A model generated the notes under the pieces. That model ran no database searches, was not told the DNA's origin, and worked only from the letters and a program-made list of their open reading frames with translations. Below are positions 42,145 through 51,272 of a stretch of 64,000 nucleotides of DNA, piece after piece. Within the stretch, counting starts at the first letter, position 1. Each line of letters opens with the position of its first letter. The position numbers and the translations under genes are program-made. The stretch covers positions 65,403 to 129,402 of the forward strand of contig NZ_FQZO01000010.1 in the NCBI RefSeq assembly GCF_900142075.1. The letters run 5' to 3'. This DNA comes from Clostridium amylolyticum (GTDB lineage: Bacteria; Bacillota; Clostridia; Clostridiales; Clostridiaceae).

Positions 42145-43251
42145 TTGAGTATATCAATTAAATGTGAAAATGTGCTTAAAAAATACGGAGAAAATATTGT
42201 AATACCAGACTTGAACTTAGAGATAAAAAATGGTGAGTTTTTCACCTTACTAGGACCTTCTGGTTGTGGTAAAACCACATTGCTTAGAATGATAGCTGGA
42301 TTTAATAGTATTGAAGGAGGAACCATTAGTTTCAATGACAAGGTGATTAATGAAATGGCTCCTGGTAAGAGAAATATCGGGATGGTGTTCCAAAACTATG
42401 CAGTTTTTCCTCATCTCACTGTAAAAGAAAATGTAGCCTTTGGTTTGCAAAACCGTAAAGTTCCAAAGGATGAGATTACAAAAAGAGTAGATGAGATGAT
42501 AAAGCTGGTAAAGATTGAAGAATACAAGGACAGACTACCAGAAAACTTATCTGGAGGTCAGCAACAGCGTGTAGCTTTAGCTCGTGCTATAGTTATTAAT
42601 CCTGATGTGTTATTAATGGACGAACCTTTATCTAACCTAGATGCCAAGTTAAGAATCGAAATGAGAAATGTAATTAAAGAAATTCAAAATGAGATAGGTA
42701 TTACCACGGTTTATGTTACCCATGACCAAGAAGAAGCCATGGCGGTATCTGATAGAATAGCAGTAATGAAATTAGGAATAATACAGCAGATTGGAACACC
42801 ACAAGAAGTATATCAAAGGCCAGCTAATATTTTTGTAGCTTCCTTTATTGGAGGAACCAACGTACTATCTTGTAATGCTATAACTAAGGATGGGAAAAAC
42901 CATGTCAGCTTTAGCCATGCTTATGAAGAGGATATGGAAAATTTAAAAGTTAATATAAACTCTGATAAAATTCCAGTGAAGGTTTCTGTAAGACCAGAAG
43001 AATTTATCATTGTAGAATCAGGAGAAGGTATAGAAGCTACTGTTACCTCCAGTATATTCCTAGGCATAAATACACATTATTTTGCAGAATTAGAAACAGG
43101 AGAAAAGGTTGAAATTATTCAAGAATCCACCGTGGAAAAAATAATGTCCCCTGGTACAAAAATTGGACTAAAGGTTAAAAAACATAAGATAAATGTTTTT
43201 GACAGTGAAGGAGAAATTAATTATACAAAGGGTGATGCACATGAAGTTTAA
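42145..43251 (+). CDS. ABC transporter ATPase with TOBE-type C-terminus
   Basis: The 368-residue ATPase has Walker A G-P-S-G-C-G-K-T-T (about residues 38-46), signature L-S-G-G-Q-Q-Q-R, Walker B V-L-L-M-D-E-P-L-S-N-L-D-A-K and H-loop T-H-D-Q-E-E-A. A TOBE-like regulatory domain occupies about residues 240-360. It belongs to the FbpC/PotA group. TTG 42145 is used after GAAGGTG. It lies between the binding-protein and permease genes and overlaps the latter by 11 bases. Confidence 0.88.
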   Translation: MSISIKCENVLKKYGENIVIPDLNLEIKNGEFFTLLGPSGCGKTTLLRMIAGFNSIEGGTISFNDKVINEMAPGKRNIGMVFQNYAVFPHLTVKENVAFGLQNRKVPKDEITKRVDEMIKLVKIEEYKDRLPENLSGGQQQRVALARAIVINPDVLLMDEPLSNLDAKLRIEMRNVIKEIQNEIGITTVYVTHDQEEAMAVSDRIAVMKLGIIQQIGTPQEVYQRPANIFVASFIGGTNVLSCNAITKDGKNHVSFSHAYEEDMENLKVNINSDKIPVKVSVRPEEFIIVESGEGIEATVTSSIFLGINTHYFAELETGEKVEIIQESTVEKIMSPGTKIGLKVKKHKINVFDSEGEINYTKGDAHEV

Positions 43252-44896
43252 TAAGAAAAAATTAGATATTTGGAGCTTAATCACTCTCATTGTATTCTTG
43301 TTTTATTTAATATTATTAGTATTTCCGCTATTTACACTACTAATTAAAAGTTTTATAGATGGTAATACAGGAAACTTTTCTCTAAGTTATTTTGTGAAAT
43401 TCTTTAGTAAAAATTATTATTATGGGGCATTGTTCAACAGCCTTAAAGTAACAGTAAGCGTTACCTTATTATGTGTACTAATTGCTACGCCATTAGCTTA
43501 TATTATGACTACCTTCAAGATAAAAGGAAAACAGTTTATACAAATCCTAATAATAATATCCTCTATGCAGCCTCCCTTTATAGGAGCTTACTCTTGGATA
43601 CTATTGTTAGGTAGAAACGGTGCTATAACAAACATTTTAAAAAAGTATCTGAATGTTAAAAGCGTAGATATTTATGGATTTACGGGGATATTATTGGTAC
43701 TTACATTGCAATTAGTTCCACTAATATATATGTATGTATCTGGGGCTTTAAAAAGTATAGACAACTCCCTGCTGGAAGCAGCAGAAAGCATGGGGTGTAC
43801 TGGTATTAAGAAGATGTTAAAAGTAACTATTCCTCTAATACTACCTACCATATTAGCTGGATCTTTACTAGTATTTATGAGAGCTTTAGCTGACTTTGGT
43901 ACCCCTATGCTTATAGGAGAAGGATATAAAACAGTACCGGTACTTATATTTAATGAGTTTATTAGTGAAATGGGCGGAGATGACGGATTTGCAGCAGCTA
44001 TTAGCGTAATAGTAATAATATTTGCAACTATAATCTTCTTATCTCAAAAATATATATCCAACAAAAAGTCTTTTACCATGAACTCATTACATCCAATACA
44101 ACCTAAAAAAGAAAAAGGAGTTAAAAATGTCTTAGCTCACTTGTATGTATATATATTCACAATTTTAGCTTTATTACCACAACTAAGCATAATTTACACC
44201 TCTTTTTTAAATACTTCAGGCAGAATATTTACCAAAGGATTCTCCTTAAAGAGCTATAATGCTGCTTTTTCCAAGGTGGGAGATTCTATAACAAACACCT
44301 TTGTGTTAGCTTTGATTTCTATAGGGATAATAGTTTTCTTAGCTATACTTATAGCATACATCACAGTAAGAAGGCGTAACTCCATTACTAATTTATTAGA
44401 TATTTTAACTATGTTCCCTTATATAGTACCAGGATCTATTTTAGGTATAGCATTATTGGTTAGCTTCAATAAAAGACCTTTACTATTAAGTGGTACAGCT
44501 GCAATTTTAGTAATAGCCTTTGTTATAAGGCGTTTGCCCTATACAATTAGATCCAGTGCAGCCATAGTGCACCAAATTAGCGTTAGCATAGAAGAAGCAG
44601 CCATAAGCCTTGGAGCATCAAACTTAAAGACCTTCTTTAAAATAACCTTACCTATGATGATGCCAGGAGTTATAGCAGGAGCAATACTCAGTTGGATTAC
44701 TATAATTAGTGAATTAAGCACTTCCATTATATTATATACTGCTAAAAGTAAGACCATGACTATTGCAATTTATACAGAAGTTATCAGAGGTAACTATGGA
44801 GTTGCAGCAGCTTTAGGAACCATATTATCAGCTATAACCATTGTTTCTTTATTAATATTCTTTAAAGTGTCAGGTAATAAAGAAGTTACAATGTAG
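43241..44896 (+). CDS. Fused two-domain ABC permease (FbpB type)
   Basis: The 551-residue protein has twelve helices in two homologous halves (about 10-285 and 300-545). Each carries an EAA loop: E-A-A-E-S-M-G-C-T-G-I-K-K near residue 185 and E-E-A-A-I-S-L-G-A-S-N-L-K near residue 450. Such fused permeases work with one binding protein and one ATPase. The ATG is the second of two close ones and follows AAAGGGTGA. Confidence 0.88.
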   Translation: MKFNKKKLDIWSLITLIVFLFYLILLVFPLFTLLIKSFIDGNTGNFSLSYFVKFFSKNYYYGALFNSLKVTVSVTLLCVLIATPLAYIMTTFKIKGKQFIQILIIISSMQPPFIGAYSWILLLGRNGAITNILKKYLNVKSVDIYGFTGILLVLTLQLVPLIYMYVSGALKSIDNSLLEAAESMGCTGIKKMLKVTIPLILPTILAGSLLVFMRALADFGTPMLIGEGYKTVPVLIFNEFISEMGGDDGFAAAISVIVIIFATIIFLSQKYISNKKSFTMNSLHPIQPKKEKGVKNVLAHLYVYIFTILALLPQLSIIYTSFLNTSGRIFTKGFSLKSYNAAFSKVGDSITNTFVLALISIGIIVFLAILIAYITVRRRNSITNLLDILTMFPYIVPGSILGIALLVSFNKRPLLLSGTAAILVIAFVIRRLPYTIRSSAAIVHQISVSIEEAAISLGASNLKTFFKITLPMMMPGVIAGAILSWITIISELSTSIILYTAKSKTMTIAIYTEVIRGNYGVAAALGTILSAITIVSLLIFFKVSGNKEVTM

Positions 44897-44902
44897 TAAA
44901 GT

Positions 44903-44940
44903 CAAAGACCATCTGTTTATCAGGTGGTCTCTTTGAATTT
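44903..44940 (+). terminator. Hairpin after the ABC transporter operon
   Basis: CAAAG and CCATCTG pair with CAGGTGG and CTTTG around loop TTTAT. The following T-run is short (AATTT), so read-through into the regulator genes is likely. The next 170 bases presumably hold the kinase promoter. Confidence 0.6.
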
Positions 44941-45114
44941 AATTGTCATAATTTCACGAGGATTATTTATCACTTATATATTGTATAATAAGTATATTTC
45001 CATTTATATTCCTTTGATACGGATTTACCCTTGTTATATAATATAATCACTGGAGAGCCTATGTAATTAAAGCCTCATAAAAGGCTGAGGACATACATAA
45101 TAGGAGCAAAATAA

Positions 45115-46821
45115 ATGAATAAAACCACTAGAAATTTTAAAGAAACTCTTAAATATTTGTTTTTAAGATATGCCATGATACCTATAATATTAGTTTTCGC
45201 CTTATTCTCTATATTTATGTTAGTGGCATTACGGATAAATGTAATTAATAACACTAAAGAAGCAGGAAAAAATATTACTTCTTCCTTAGACGAGGTTTAC
45301 ACCAACTATTATGAAGAAGCAAAAGAAATGTCAAAATCCACTGCAGTAAAAAATCTTATAAATACCAGATTAGATAGTAATTTGGTATTTGATGAATTTT
45401 ATAAGTTTAATAATAGTCAAGAGGTAAAAAGCGTATTTCATGTAGTAGATAACAAAGGGGTTTTCTTGGCTACTACCACCCCATCAGATTCTGATATAGA
45501 AAGATTTATCATAAGAAACATTATTCCTAGGATTAAAGAAAAACCAGAGGAGGTATTAAGTCAAAGGGATACCTTAAACTATCCTTTTAATAGGCGTACG
45601 GTGTATACCTTTGGAAAAGCAATTGTAAATGAGTCTTCGCAAATCATTGGGTTTATTATATTTCAATTATATGAAGAAGATATGCAGCAACTAATAATTG
45701 TACAAGATAATGAAATAACTGTGGTTACAGATGATTATAATAGCATTATAGCTACTAATAACAACTCTGTAAAAGGATTAATGAATAAATTTAACCCTAA
45801 GTATTACCATAAGGAAAAGTATGTACAATTAGGAAAAGGTAATTACTATATAAACAAAAGTTCTTTGTCCATAGCTCCTGTCTACGTTTACACCTTAAAT
45901 TCCATTAGTATAAAAAGTATTATATTTATTTTATATTTTTTATTCATTTTAATAGTTAGCACAGTGTTGTGGTTTTTAATCAACCATCTGGCGGAGAGAA
46001 TGTCTTCTAAGAATACAGAATCCATAGATAAATTAATCCATTCTGTTAATGAACTGCAAAATGGAAAGATGGATTCTTATGTGGATATTAATTCAGGAGA
46101 TGAATTTGAAGTTTTAGGACATCAGTATAATAAGATGCTAGATGAGCTTAATGAGCTAATTACAAAAAATGAAGAGCTATCGAATCTTAGGCGTATTTCT
46201 GAAATAAAACAGCTGCAATCTCAATTTAACCCTCATTTTATTTTTAATGTTTTGGAGACCTTGAGATACTCCATGGTTATTGCACCTAAGGATGCAGAAA
46301 AAATTATTATAGGGCTTTCAAGGCTACTACGTTACAGCGTGAACTATGAAGGTCAAAAGGTATTATTAAAGAAAGATTTAGATTATATAGAGGACTATTT
46401 AGAATTAAATAAGTTTAGGTTCAATAATAGATTAGAATATACCATTGATATCCGTGAAGAGATGAAAGAGGCACTTGTACCAAAGCTATTATTACAAGCT
46501 ATCATTGAAAATTCAATTAAATATGCATATAAAGACAAAGATACCCTTATTATTGAGATAAAGGGGAATATAATAGAAGGAAACCTTATATTGGAAGTGA
46601 AGGATAACGGCAGTGGTATTGGGGAAGAACAGCTTCAAGACATAAGAAGAATTCTAAGTGAACCCCAAAATAGCTCTGAGCATATTGGTTTATATAATGT
46701 TCACAGGCGTTTGGTTTTATTATATGGAGAAAATTATGGTATTGCAATTAATAGTATCTATGGAAAGGGTACTGATGTTAAAATAACAATTCCTTACGAA
46801 GCAGGTGATTTCAATGTTTAA
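45115..46821 (+). CDS. YesM-type sensor histidine kinase
   Basis: The 568-residue kinase has a helix at about 18-38, a large extracytoplasmic sensor domain (about 40-265), a second helix (about 268-290), HAMP (about 295-350) and a His_kinase/HATPase module. The phospho-acceptor region is L-Q-S-Q-F-N-P-H-F-I-F-N (about residues 365-376). N-S-I-K-Y-A-Y and D-N-G-S-G-I follow. The pairing with an AraC-type regulator next to an Fe(III)-type ABC system parallels HptRS of S. aureus, which senses hexose phosphate. There is no ribosome-binding site better than GGAGCAAAATAAATG. Confidence 0.85.
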   Translation: MNKTTRNFKETLKYLFLRYAMIPIILVFALFSIFMLVALRINVINNTKEAGKNITSSLDEVYTNYYEEAKEMSKSTAVKNLINTRLDSNLVFDEFYKFNNSQEVKSVFHVVDNKGVFLATTTPSDSDIERFIIRNIIPRIKEKPEEVLSQRDTLNYPFNRRTVYTFGKAIVNESSQIIGFIIFQLYEEDMQQLIIVQDNEITVVTDDYNSIIATNNNSVKGLMNKFNPKYYHKEKYVQLGKGNYYINKSSLSIAPVYVYTLNSISIKSIIFILYFLFILIVSTVLWFLINHLAERMSSKNTESIDKLIHSVNELQNGKMDSYVDINSGDEFEVLGHQYNKMLDELNELITKNEELSNLRRISEIKQLQSQFNPHFIFNVLETLRYSMVIAPKDAEKIIIGLSRLLRYSVNYEGQKVLLKKDLDYIEDYLELNKFRFNNRLEYTIDIREEMKEALVPKLLLQAIIENSIKYAYKDKDTLIIEIKGNIIEGNLILEVKDNGSGIGEEQLQDIRRILSEPQNSSEHIGLYNVHRRLVLLYGENYGIAINSIYGKGTDVKITIPYEAGDFNV

Positions 46822-47605
46822 GGTTTTAATTGTTGAAGATGAAGAAATGATAAGAAAAGGTCTTCATTATACCTTTGACTGGAACAAGGCAGAGTGTATT
46901 GTGATAGGAGAAGCTGCCAATGGTAAAGAGGGGTTAGAAGCTATAAAGGATTTAGACCCTGATATAGTGGTGGCGGATATAAATATGCCTATTATGGATG
47001 GTATAACCATGATAAAAAGCAGTATTAAAGATTTTTTATATAGTTCTATTATACTTACAGGCTATGATGAGTTTGCTTTAGCAAGGCAAGCCATACACCT
47101 AGGAGTTAGCGAGTATCTATTAAAACCTGTAGATAATGATGAGCTTTTAGAAGCCTTAGAAAAGTCCAAGGAACAGGTAAAGGTAAGAAAGTACTATAAG
47201 ACTATAAAAAGCAACTCTTTAGATTTAAATAAGTTAAATGTACTTTCAGGAGATTTTTTAAAAGAAGAAAACAAGTCTTCTAAAGTGGTAAGTGATATGA
47301 TTGCTTATGTAAAAGAAAATTATCATAAGAAAATAAGTATTCAAGACTTAGTGGATATACTTGGAATGAGCTCCACCTATCTAAATCAAAAGTTTAAACA
47401 AGAAACCACCTACACCTTTAATGACTATGTAAATAGATATAGGATTAACCAAGCTATCAATTTAATGAAGCGTGGTGAAGGCAAGGTATATACCATAGCT
47501 ACGGATGTAGGTTTTAAAGACTATAGATATTTTATAAATGTATTTAAAAAGTATGCAGATTGTTTGCCTAGCGATTTTATGGAGTATTTTAAAGAATATA
47601 GCTAG
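46814..47605 (+). CDS. YesN/AraC-type response regulator
   Basis: The 263-residue protein has a receiver domain (residues 1-120; E-D-E at 8-10, V-V-A-D-I-N-M-P with the acceptor Asp, L-K-P-V). A C-terminal AraC domain (about 160-260) has I-S-I-Q-D-L-V-D-I-L-G-M-S and a V-G-F-K-D-Y-R-Y-F-I-N-V-F-K-K second helix-turn-helix. It starts inside the kinase gene (8-base overlap) after AGGTGA. It probably activates the upstream ABC operon. Confidence 0.88.
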   Translation: MFKVLIVEDEEMIRKGLHYTFDWNKAECIVIGEAANGKEGLEAIKDLDPDIVVADINMPIMDGITMIKSSIKDFLYSSIILTGYDEFALARQAIHLGVSEYLLKPVDNDELLEALEKSKEQVKVRKYYKTIKSNSLDLNKLNVLSGDFLKEENKSSKVVSDMIAYVKENYHKKISIQDLVDILGMSSTYLNQKFKQETTYTFNDYVNRYRINQAINLMKRGEGKVYTIATDVGFKDYRYFINVFKKYADCLPSDFMEYFKEYS

Positions 47606-47648
47606 AAAGATAATTATAGTAAGATTAAGTAATATGGGGGTGGCTTTT

Positions 47649-49553
47649 ATGTTTCATAGAAAAGATTTTAAAAATATAATAAAAAGATCTCATAAAAGAT
47701 GCATGGAAGAATATAAGGTAACTAAGGATAGAGTTTTTCCCACTAAAATGGTTAAAGGCAAGGATTTTATTAAACTTTGTGAGGAAAACTCTCAAATAAT
47801 AAAAGCAGCCACTCCATATATGAAAATATTATATGATTTTCTTAAGGGATCTGGATTTTTTTTGGACCTTACTGATAAAGAAGGAATTATTTTAAGTGTC
47901 ATTGGAGATGAGGATGTCATTGAAATAGCTAAAGCTATGGGAATGATGGAAGGTACAGACATGAGTGAAAAAAGTACCGGAACCAATGCTATAGGTACTG
48001 CTCTTTACGAAGATTGTCCTATCCAATTAGTGGAGAAAGAGCATTTTATCACAGCTTATCATATATGGACATGCTCTGGGGCTACTATACATGATGATAA
48101 AGGTAATGTTATCGGATGCATAAATTTAACAGGAAGATACCAGCTTGCACATCCACACACCTTAGGGTTAGTGGTGGCAGCAGTAAAATCTATAGAAAAT
48201 CATATGAAAAAGGAACAATCACAAAATGAGCTTTTTGAGGCATATCAATATTTAGATACCATAGTTAACTCTATAGAAACAGGAATATTAACTGTAAATA
48301 TAGATGGTGAGGTAATATCTGTTAATAAAGAAGCATGTACTATGTTAGATTTAATTGAAGAAAATATAATACATAAGAATATTAAAAGGATATTAGAAAA
48401 CTGGGATAACATTTATGAGGAAGTTATTCGGGGCAAAGGATATGAAAATAAAGAAGTTAGCTTTTTTATAAAAGATAAGAAAAGATTTAATCTTAGCGTT
48501 TATGCCATAAGAGATAAAGATGACTCAATTACTGGAATGACCTTAGTTATTAAGGATATTCAGAAGGTTTATAATATGGTAAATAAGTATACTGGAATGA
48601 GCGCTAAGTATACTTTTAGTGATATTATAGGTGAATGTGAAGCTATAAAAAAATTAAAATATTATGCTAAAAGTATAGCTGATAGTCCATCTACAGTTCT
48701 TATACAAGGAGAGAGCGGCACAGGAAAGGAGCTTATTGCTCAAGCAATTCACAATAATAGTGATAGAAAAGATTTTGGATTTGTAGCAATAAATTGTGGT
48801 GCCATACCCAAAAATCTTATTGAAAGTGAGCTCTTTGGCTATGAAGAAGGTGCCTTTACCGGTGCTAGAAAAGGAGGACATCCAGGAAAATTTGAACTTG
48901 CTAATCATGGTACTATTTTTTTAGACGAAATTGGAGAAATGCCTTTGGACATGCAGGTGAGCCTTTTAAGAGTTCTTCAAGAAGGCTATGTGGCTAGAAT
49001 TGGCGGAAACAAGTATATTCCTGTGGATGTAAGAATTATTGTTGCCACTAATAAAAACCTAAAAGAAGAAATTGAAAAGGGTACCTTTAGAGAGGATTTA
49101 TATTACAGACTTAGTGTAATACCAATATTTGTACCTCCCCTACGAGAAAGAGTTGGGGATATACCTATATTAATAGATCATTTTTTAAAGATTAAGGCTT
49201 TAAAATTAAATAAACCTGTACCTACAATACACACGAGTTTATATTATAAACTTTTAAATCATTATTGGCCAGGTAATATTAGAGAGTTGGAAAACTGTAT
49301 GGAAAACATCGTTAACATGGATGGAAATATTTACTATGATTTTAGTCAAAAGAATGTAAATGTTATAGAATCTCATGAAAGAGAGTTTCACTATAAAATG
49401 TGTTCCTTGGAGGATTGGGAGAAAATAGCAATAACAAAATGTATTGAAGGCTGCTTAGGAAATTTATCTAATGCTGCTAAAGTATTAGGGATAAATAGGA
49501 CTACACTTTATAATAAGATAGAGAAATACAATATAAGTAAATTTAAAATTTAG
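47649..49553 (+). CDS. AcoR-like sigma54-dependent activator
   Basis: The ~634-residue protein has a GAF-type sensor region (about 60-200, with S-T-G-T-N-A-I-G-T-A), a PAS domain (about 210-320) and an AAA+ sigma54-interaction domain (about 350-570; G-E-S-G-T-G-K-E, G-A-F-T-G-A, L-D-E-I-G-E-M). A Fis-type helix-turn-helix (L-S-N-A-A-K-V-L-G-I-N-R-T-T-L-Y) closes it. It faces a -24/-12 promoter in front of the alcohol dehydrogenase gene, the same pairing seen in C. beijerinckii-type isopropanol producers. ATG 47649 follows GGGGGTGG. The last codons and stop lie in a repeat element. Confidence 0.9.
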   Translation: MFHRKDFKNIIKRSHKRCMEEYKVTKDRVFPTKMVKGKDFIKLCEENSQIIKAATPYMKILYDFLKGSGFFLDLTDKEGIILSVIGDEDVIEIAKAMGMMEGTDMSEKSTGTNAIGTALYEDCPIQLVEKEHFITAYHIWTCSGATIHDDKGNVIGCINLTGRYQLAHPHTLGLVVAAVKSIENHMKKEQSQNELFEAYQYLDTIVNSIETGILTVNIDGEVISVNKEACTMLDLIEENIIHKNIKRILENWDNIYEEVIRGKGYENKEVSFFIKDKKRFNLSVYAIRDKDDSITGMTLVIKDIQKVYNMVNKYTGMSAKYTFSDIIGECEAIKKLKYYAKSIADSPSTVLIQGESGTGKELIAQAIHNNSDRKDFGFVAINCGAIPKNLIESELFGYEEGAFTGARKGGHPGKFELANHGTIFLDEIGEMPLDMQVSLLRVLQEGYVARIGGNKYIPVDVRIIVATNKNLKEEIEKGTFREDLYYRLSVIPIFVPPLRERVGDIPILIDHFLKIKALKLNKPVPTIHTSLYYKLLNHYWPGNIRELENCMENIVNMDGNIYYDFSQKNVNVIESHEREFHYKMCSLEDWEKIAITKCIEGCLGNLSNAAKVLGINRTTLYNKIEKYNISKFKI

Positions 49554-49647
49554 AATTTAGAGCTTAGAATGAAGGATGTTTTTCTGAAAAAAGAGTTCAG
49601 AAAAACTGAGATTTTATATTTGATTTCTCCCTAGGGAGAAATCAAAT
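49541..49647. repeat. Dispersed palindromic repeat, copy 1
   Basis: It begins AAATTTAAAATTTAGAATTT, with the TAG being the stop of the activator gene, then TTAGAATGAAGG. A hairpin GTTTTTCTGA / TCAGAAAAAC follows, and a perfect 30-bp palindrome at 49618-49647 centred on CCCTAGGG closes it. Copies 2 (61136) and 3 (63594) share the first half closely and have other second hairpins. The left hairpin can act as a transcript end. Confidence 0.75.
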
Positions 49648-49730
49648 AGTGAATTGTGGAATGTGGGGGTTATAGAATAGTAATAAAAAAACTTTGTTAA
49701 AGTAAATACAAAATTTGTAAAGAACGGTGT

Positions 49731-49792
49731 GTTGAAAAATTAAACAGTGTTGAAAAAAACAACAAAACTTATGTGGATTTTGTTGTTTTTTT
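49731..49792 (+). promoter_or_regulatory. Candidate upstream activator sites of adh
   Basis: GTTGAAAAA occurs at 49731-49739 and again at 49749-49757. The second copy runs into a perfect 15-bp inverted repeat (AAAAAAACAACAAAA at 49753-49767, its complement at 49778-49792). These lie 60-120 bases upstream of the -24/-12 promoter, where a sigma54 activator binds. The inverted repeat alone could also be a terminator for the activator gene. Confidence 0.55.
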
Positions 49793-49850
49793 ATACAATG
49801 GTTTTTATTGAAATATAGAAAAGCTTGAATTAGAGTGAATATTCATATAT

Positions 49851-49866
49851 TGGCATGAATGTTGCT
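49851..49866 (+). promoter_or_regulatory. Sigma54 (-24/-12) promoter of adh
   Basis: TGGCATGAATGTTGCT matches the TGGCAC-N5-TTGCW consensus at every position except one, with correct GG-to-GC spacing. It lies 88 bases upstream of the dehydrogenase ATG and 298 bases downstream of the sigma54 activator gene. Confidence 0.88.
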
Positions 49867-49953
49867 TAATTTAATTAGTGGAATATTTATAAGAATGATA
49901 ATTTAATAACATTCTGGTAAATGTTACTCATAGTTAATTTAGGAGGGGTATTC

Positions 49954-51012
49954 ATGAAAGGTTTTGCAATGCTTGGTATTAATAAGGTAGGTTGGATTGA
50001 AAAGGATAAACCTAATTACGGACCTTATGATGCGTTAGTTCGTCCTCTAGCTATATCTCCTTGTACTTCAGATATACATACTGTATTTGAAGGAGCTATA
50101 GGTGATAGAAATGATATGATTTTAGGGCATGAAGCAGTGGGTGAAGTTGTAGAAGTAGGTAGTGAAGTTAAAGATTTTAAACCAGGTGACAGAGTGGTAG
50201 TTCCAGCTATTACACCAGATTGGAGATCCATTGAAGTGCAAAAAGGCTTTCATCAGCATTCCAACGGAATGTTAGCTGGATGGAAATTCTCTAATTTTAA
50301 GGATGGGGTTTTTGGAGAGTTCTTCCACGTAAATGATGCGGATATGAACTTAGCCCACCTTCCAGAGGATATATCCTTAGAAAGTGCTGTAATGCTTTGC
50401 GATATGATGACTACAGGTTTCCATGGAGCAGAATTAGCTGATATTGAAATGGGCAGCAGTGTAGTGGTTATTGGTATAGGGCCAGTAGGACTAATGGCTG
50501 TAGCAGGATCACAACTGCGTGGTGCAGGAAGAATCATGGCTGTAGGGAGCAGACCGGTTTGTGTTCAGGTTGCCAAGGAATATGGAGCTACAGATATTAT
50601 AAATTACAAAGATGGAGACATAGTAGACCAAGTAATGAAACTAACTAACGGACAAGGTGTTGATCGTGTTATTATGGCTGGCGGCGGAGTGGAAACTTTA
50701 GCACAAGCAGTTAAGATGGTTAAACCAGGTGGAGTAATATCTAATGTAAACTATCATGGCAGCGGAGAAAACTTACCTATACCACGTGCTGAATGGGGCT
50801 GTGGAATGGCTCATAAGACTATAAGAGGCGGCTTATGTCCAGGTGGAAGAGTTAGAATGGAAATGCTTATAGATCTTATAAGATATAACCGTGTAGATCC
50901 AGGTAAGTTGGTTACTCATGTATTCCATGGTTTTGACAATGTGGAAAAAGCTTTAATGCTTATGAAGGATAAGCCAAAGGATTTAATAAAGCCTGTGGTT
51001 ATAATAGATTAA
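49954..51012 (+). CDS. adh: NADP-dependent secondary alcohol dehydrogenase
   Basis: The 352-residue enzyme is very close to C. beijerinckii sADH, which reduces acetone to isopropanol, and T. brockii ADH. It is a medium-chain zinc dehydrogenase. The catalytic zinc ligands are Cys37 (S-P-C-T-S-D-I-H), His59 (L-G-H-E-A-V-G) and Asp150 (C-D-M-M-T-T-G-F-H-G). The nucleotide fold has G-I-G-P-V-G-L. G-S-R-P and a Tyr about 18 residues later (E-Y-G-A-T-D) mark NADPH preference. The ATG follows AGGAGGGG; an upstream ATG at 49921 is ignored. Expression is predicted to need sigma54 and the adjacent activator. Confidence 0.92.
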   Translation: MKGFAMLGINKVGWIEKDKPNYGPYDALVRPLAISPCTSDIHTVFEGAIGDRNDMILGHEAVGEVVEVGSEVKDFKPGDRVVVPAITPDWRSIEVQKGFHQHSNGMLAGWKFSNFKDGVFGEFFHVNDADMNLAHLPEDISLESAVMLCDMMTTGFHGAELADIEMGSSVVVIGIGPVGLMAVAGSQLRGAGRIMAVGSRPVCVQVAKEYGATDIINYKDGDIVDQVMKLTNGQGVDRVIMAGGGVETLAQAVKMVKPGGVISNVNYHGSGENLPIPRAEWGCGMAHKTIRGGLCPGGRVRMEMLIDLIRYNRVDPGKLVTHVFHGFDNVEKALMLMKDKPKDLIKPVVIID

Positions 51013-51068
51013 AAGAATAGACTTAGTAACAAAGCGTTTAATTAATAAAATATTTGATAATTATAAGC

Positions 51069-51110
51069 ATGCTATGTGCTTAAAGTCCAAATAAACATAT
51101 AGCATTTTAT
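51069..51110 (+). terminator. Intrinsic terminator after adh
   Basis: ATGCTATGTG pairs with CATATAGCAT around a 17-base loop, followed by TTTTAT. Confidence 0.7.
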
Positions 51111-51111
51111 A

Positions 51112-51141
51112 TTGACATCATCAATTATAGTATGATATTAT
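51112..51141 (+). promoter_or_regulatory. pyr operon promoter
   Basis: TTGACA (51112-51117) and TATTAT (51136-51141) are 18 bases apart. This places the transcript start just before the first PyrR-type hairpin. Confidence 0.65.
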
Positions 51142-51151
51142 AGAAAAAATA

Positions 51152-51257
51152 CCTTTAAGGCTGGTCCAGAGAGACTAGAAAGGGAAGAGCAATAGACATA
51201 TGATATCTATATAATTTTGTAGGATAACTATGCCTTCCCTTTGGGAAGGCATTTTTT
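51152..51257 (+). promoter_or_regulatory. PyrR-dependent transcription attenuator
   Basis: The leader has all three structures of a pyr attenuator. The PyrR-binding hairpin pairs CCTTT (51152-51156) with AAAGG (51179-51183) and CTGGT with ACTAG, with the typical loop CCAGAGAG. The antiterminator pairs AAAGGGAAG (51179-51187) with CTTCCCTTT (51234-51242). The terminator is ATGCCTTCCC / GGGAAGGCA followed by TTTTTT (51230-51257). UMP-bound PyrR would hold the first hairpin, stop the antiterminator and end transcription. No pyrR gene is in the window. Confidence 0.9.
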
Positions 51258-51272
51258 ATATAAAAAATAGTA

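Noticed and set aside
41079..44896. Annotation of the ABC operon as ferric iron uptake
   Set aside because: The paired tyrosine ligands are missing, and the promoter shows a cre-like site instead of a Fur-type palindrome; fold similarity alone does not fix the cargo.
49753..49792. Inverted repeat read only as the terminator of the sigma54 activator gene
   Set aside because: The stem is all A/T except for four C-G pairs and lies 200 bases after the stop; with the overlapping GTTGAAAAA repeat, an activator site is equally plausible, so it is listed under that heading with modest confidence.
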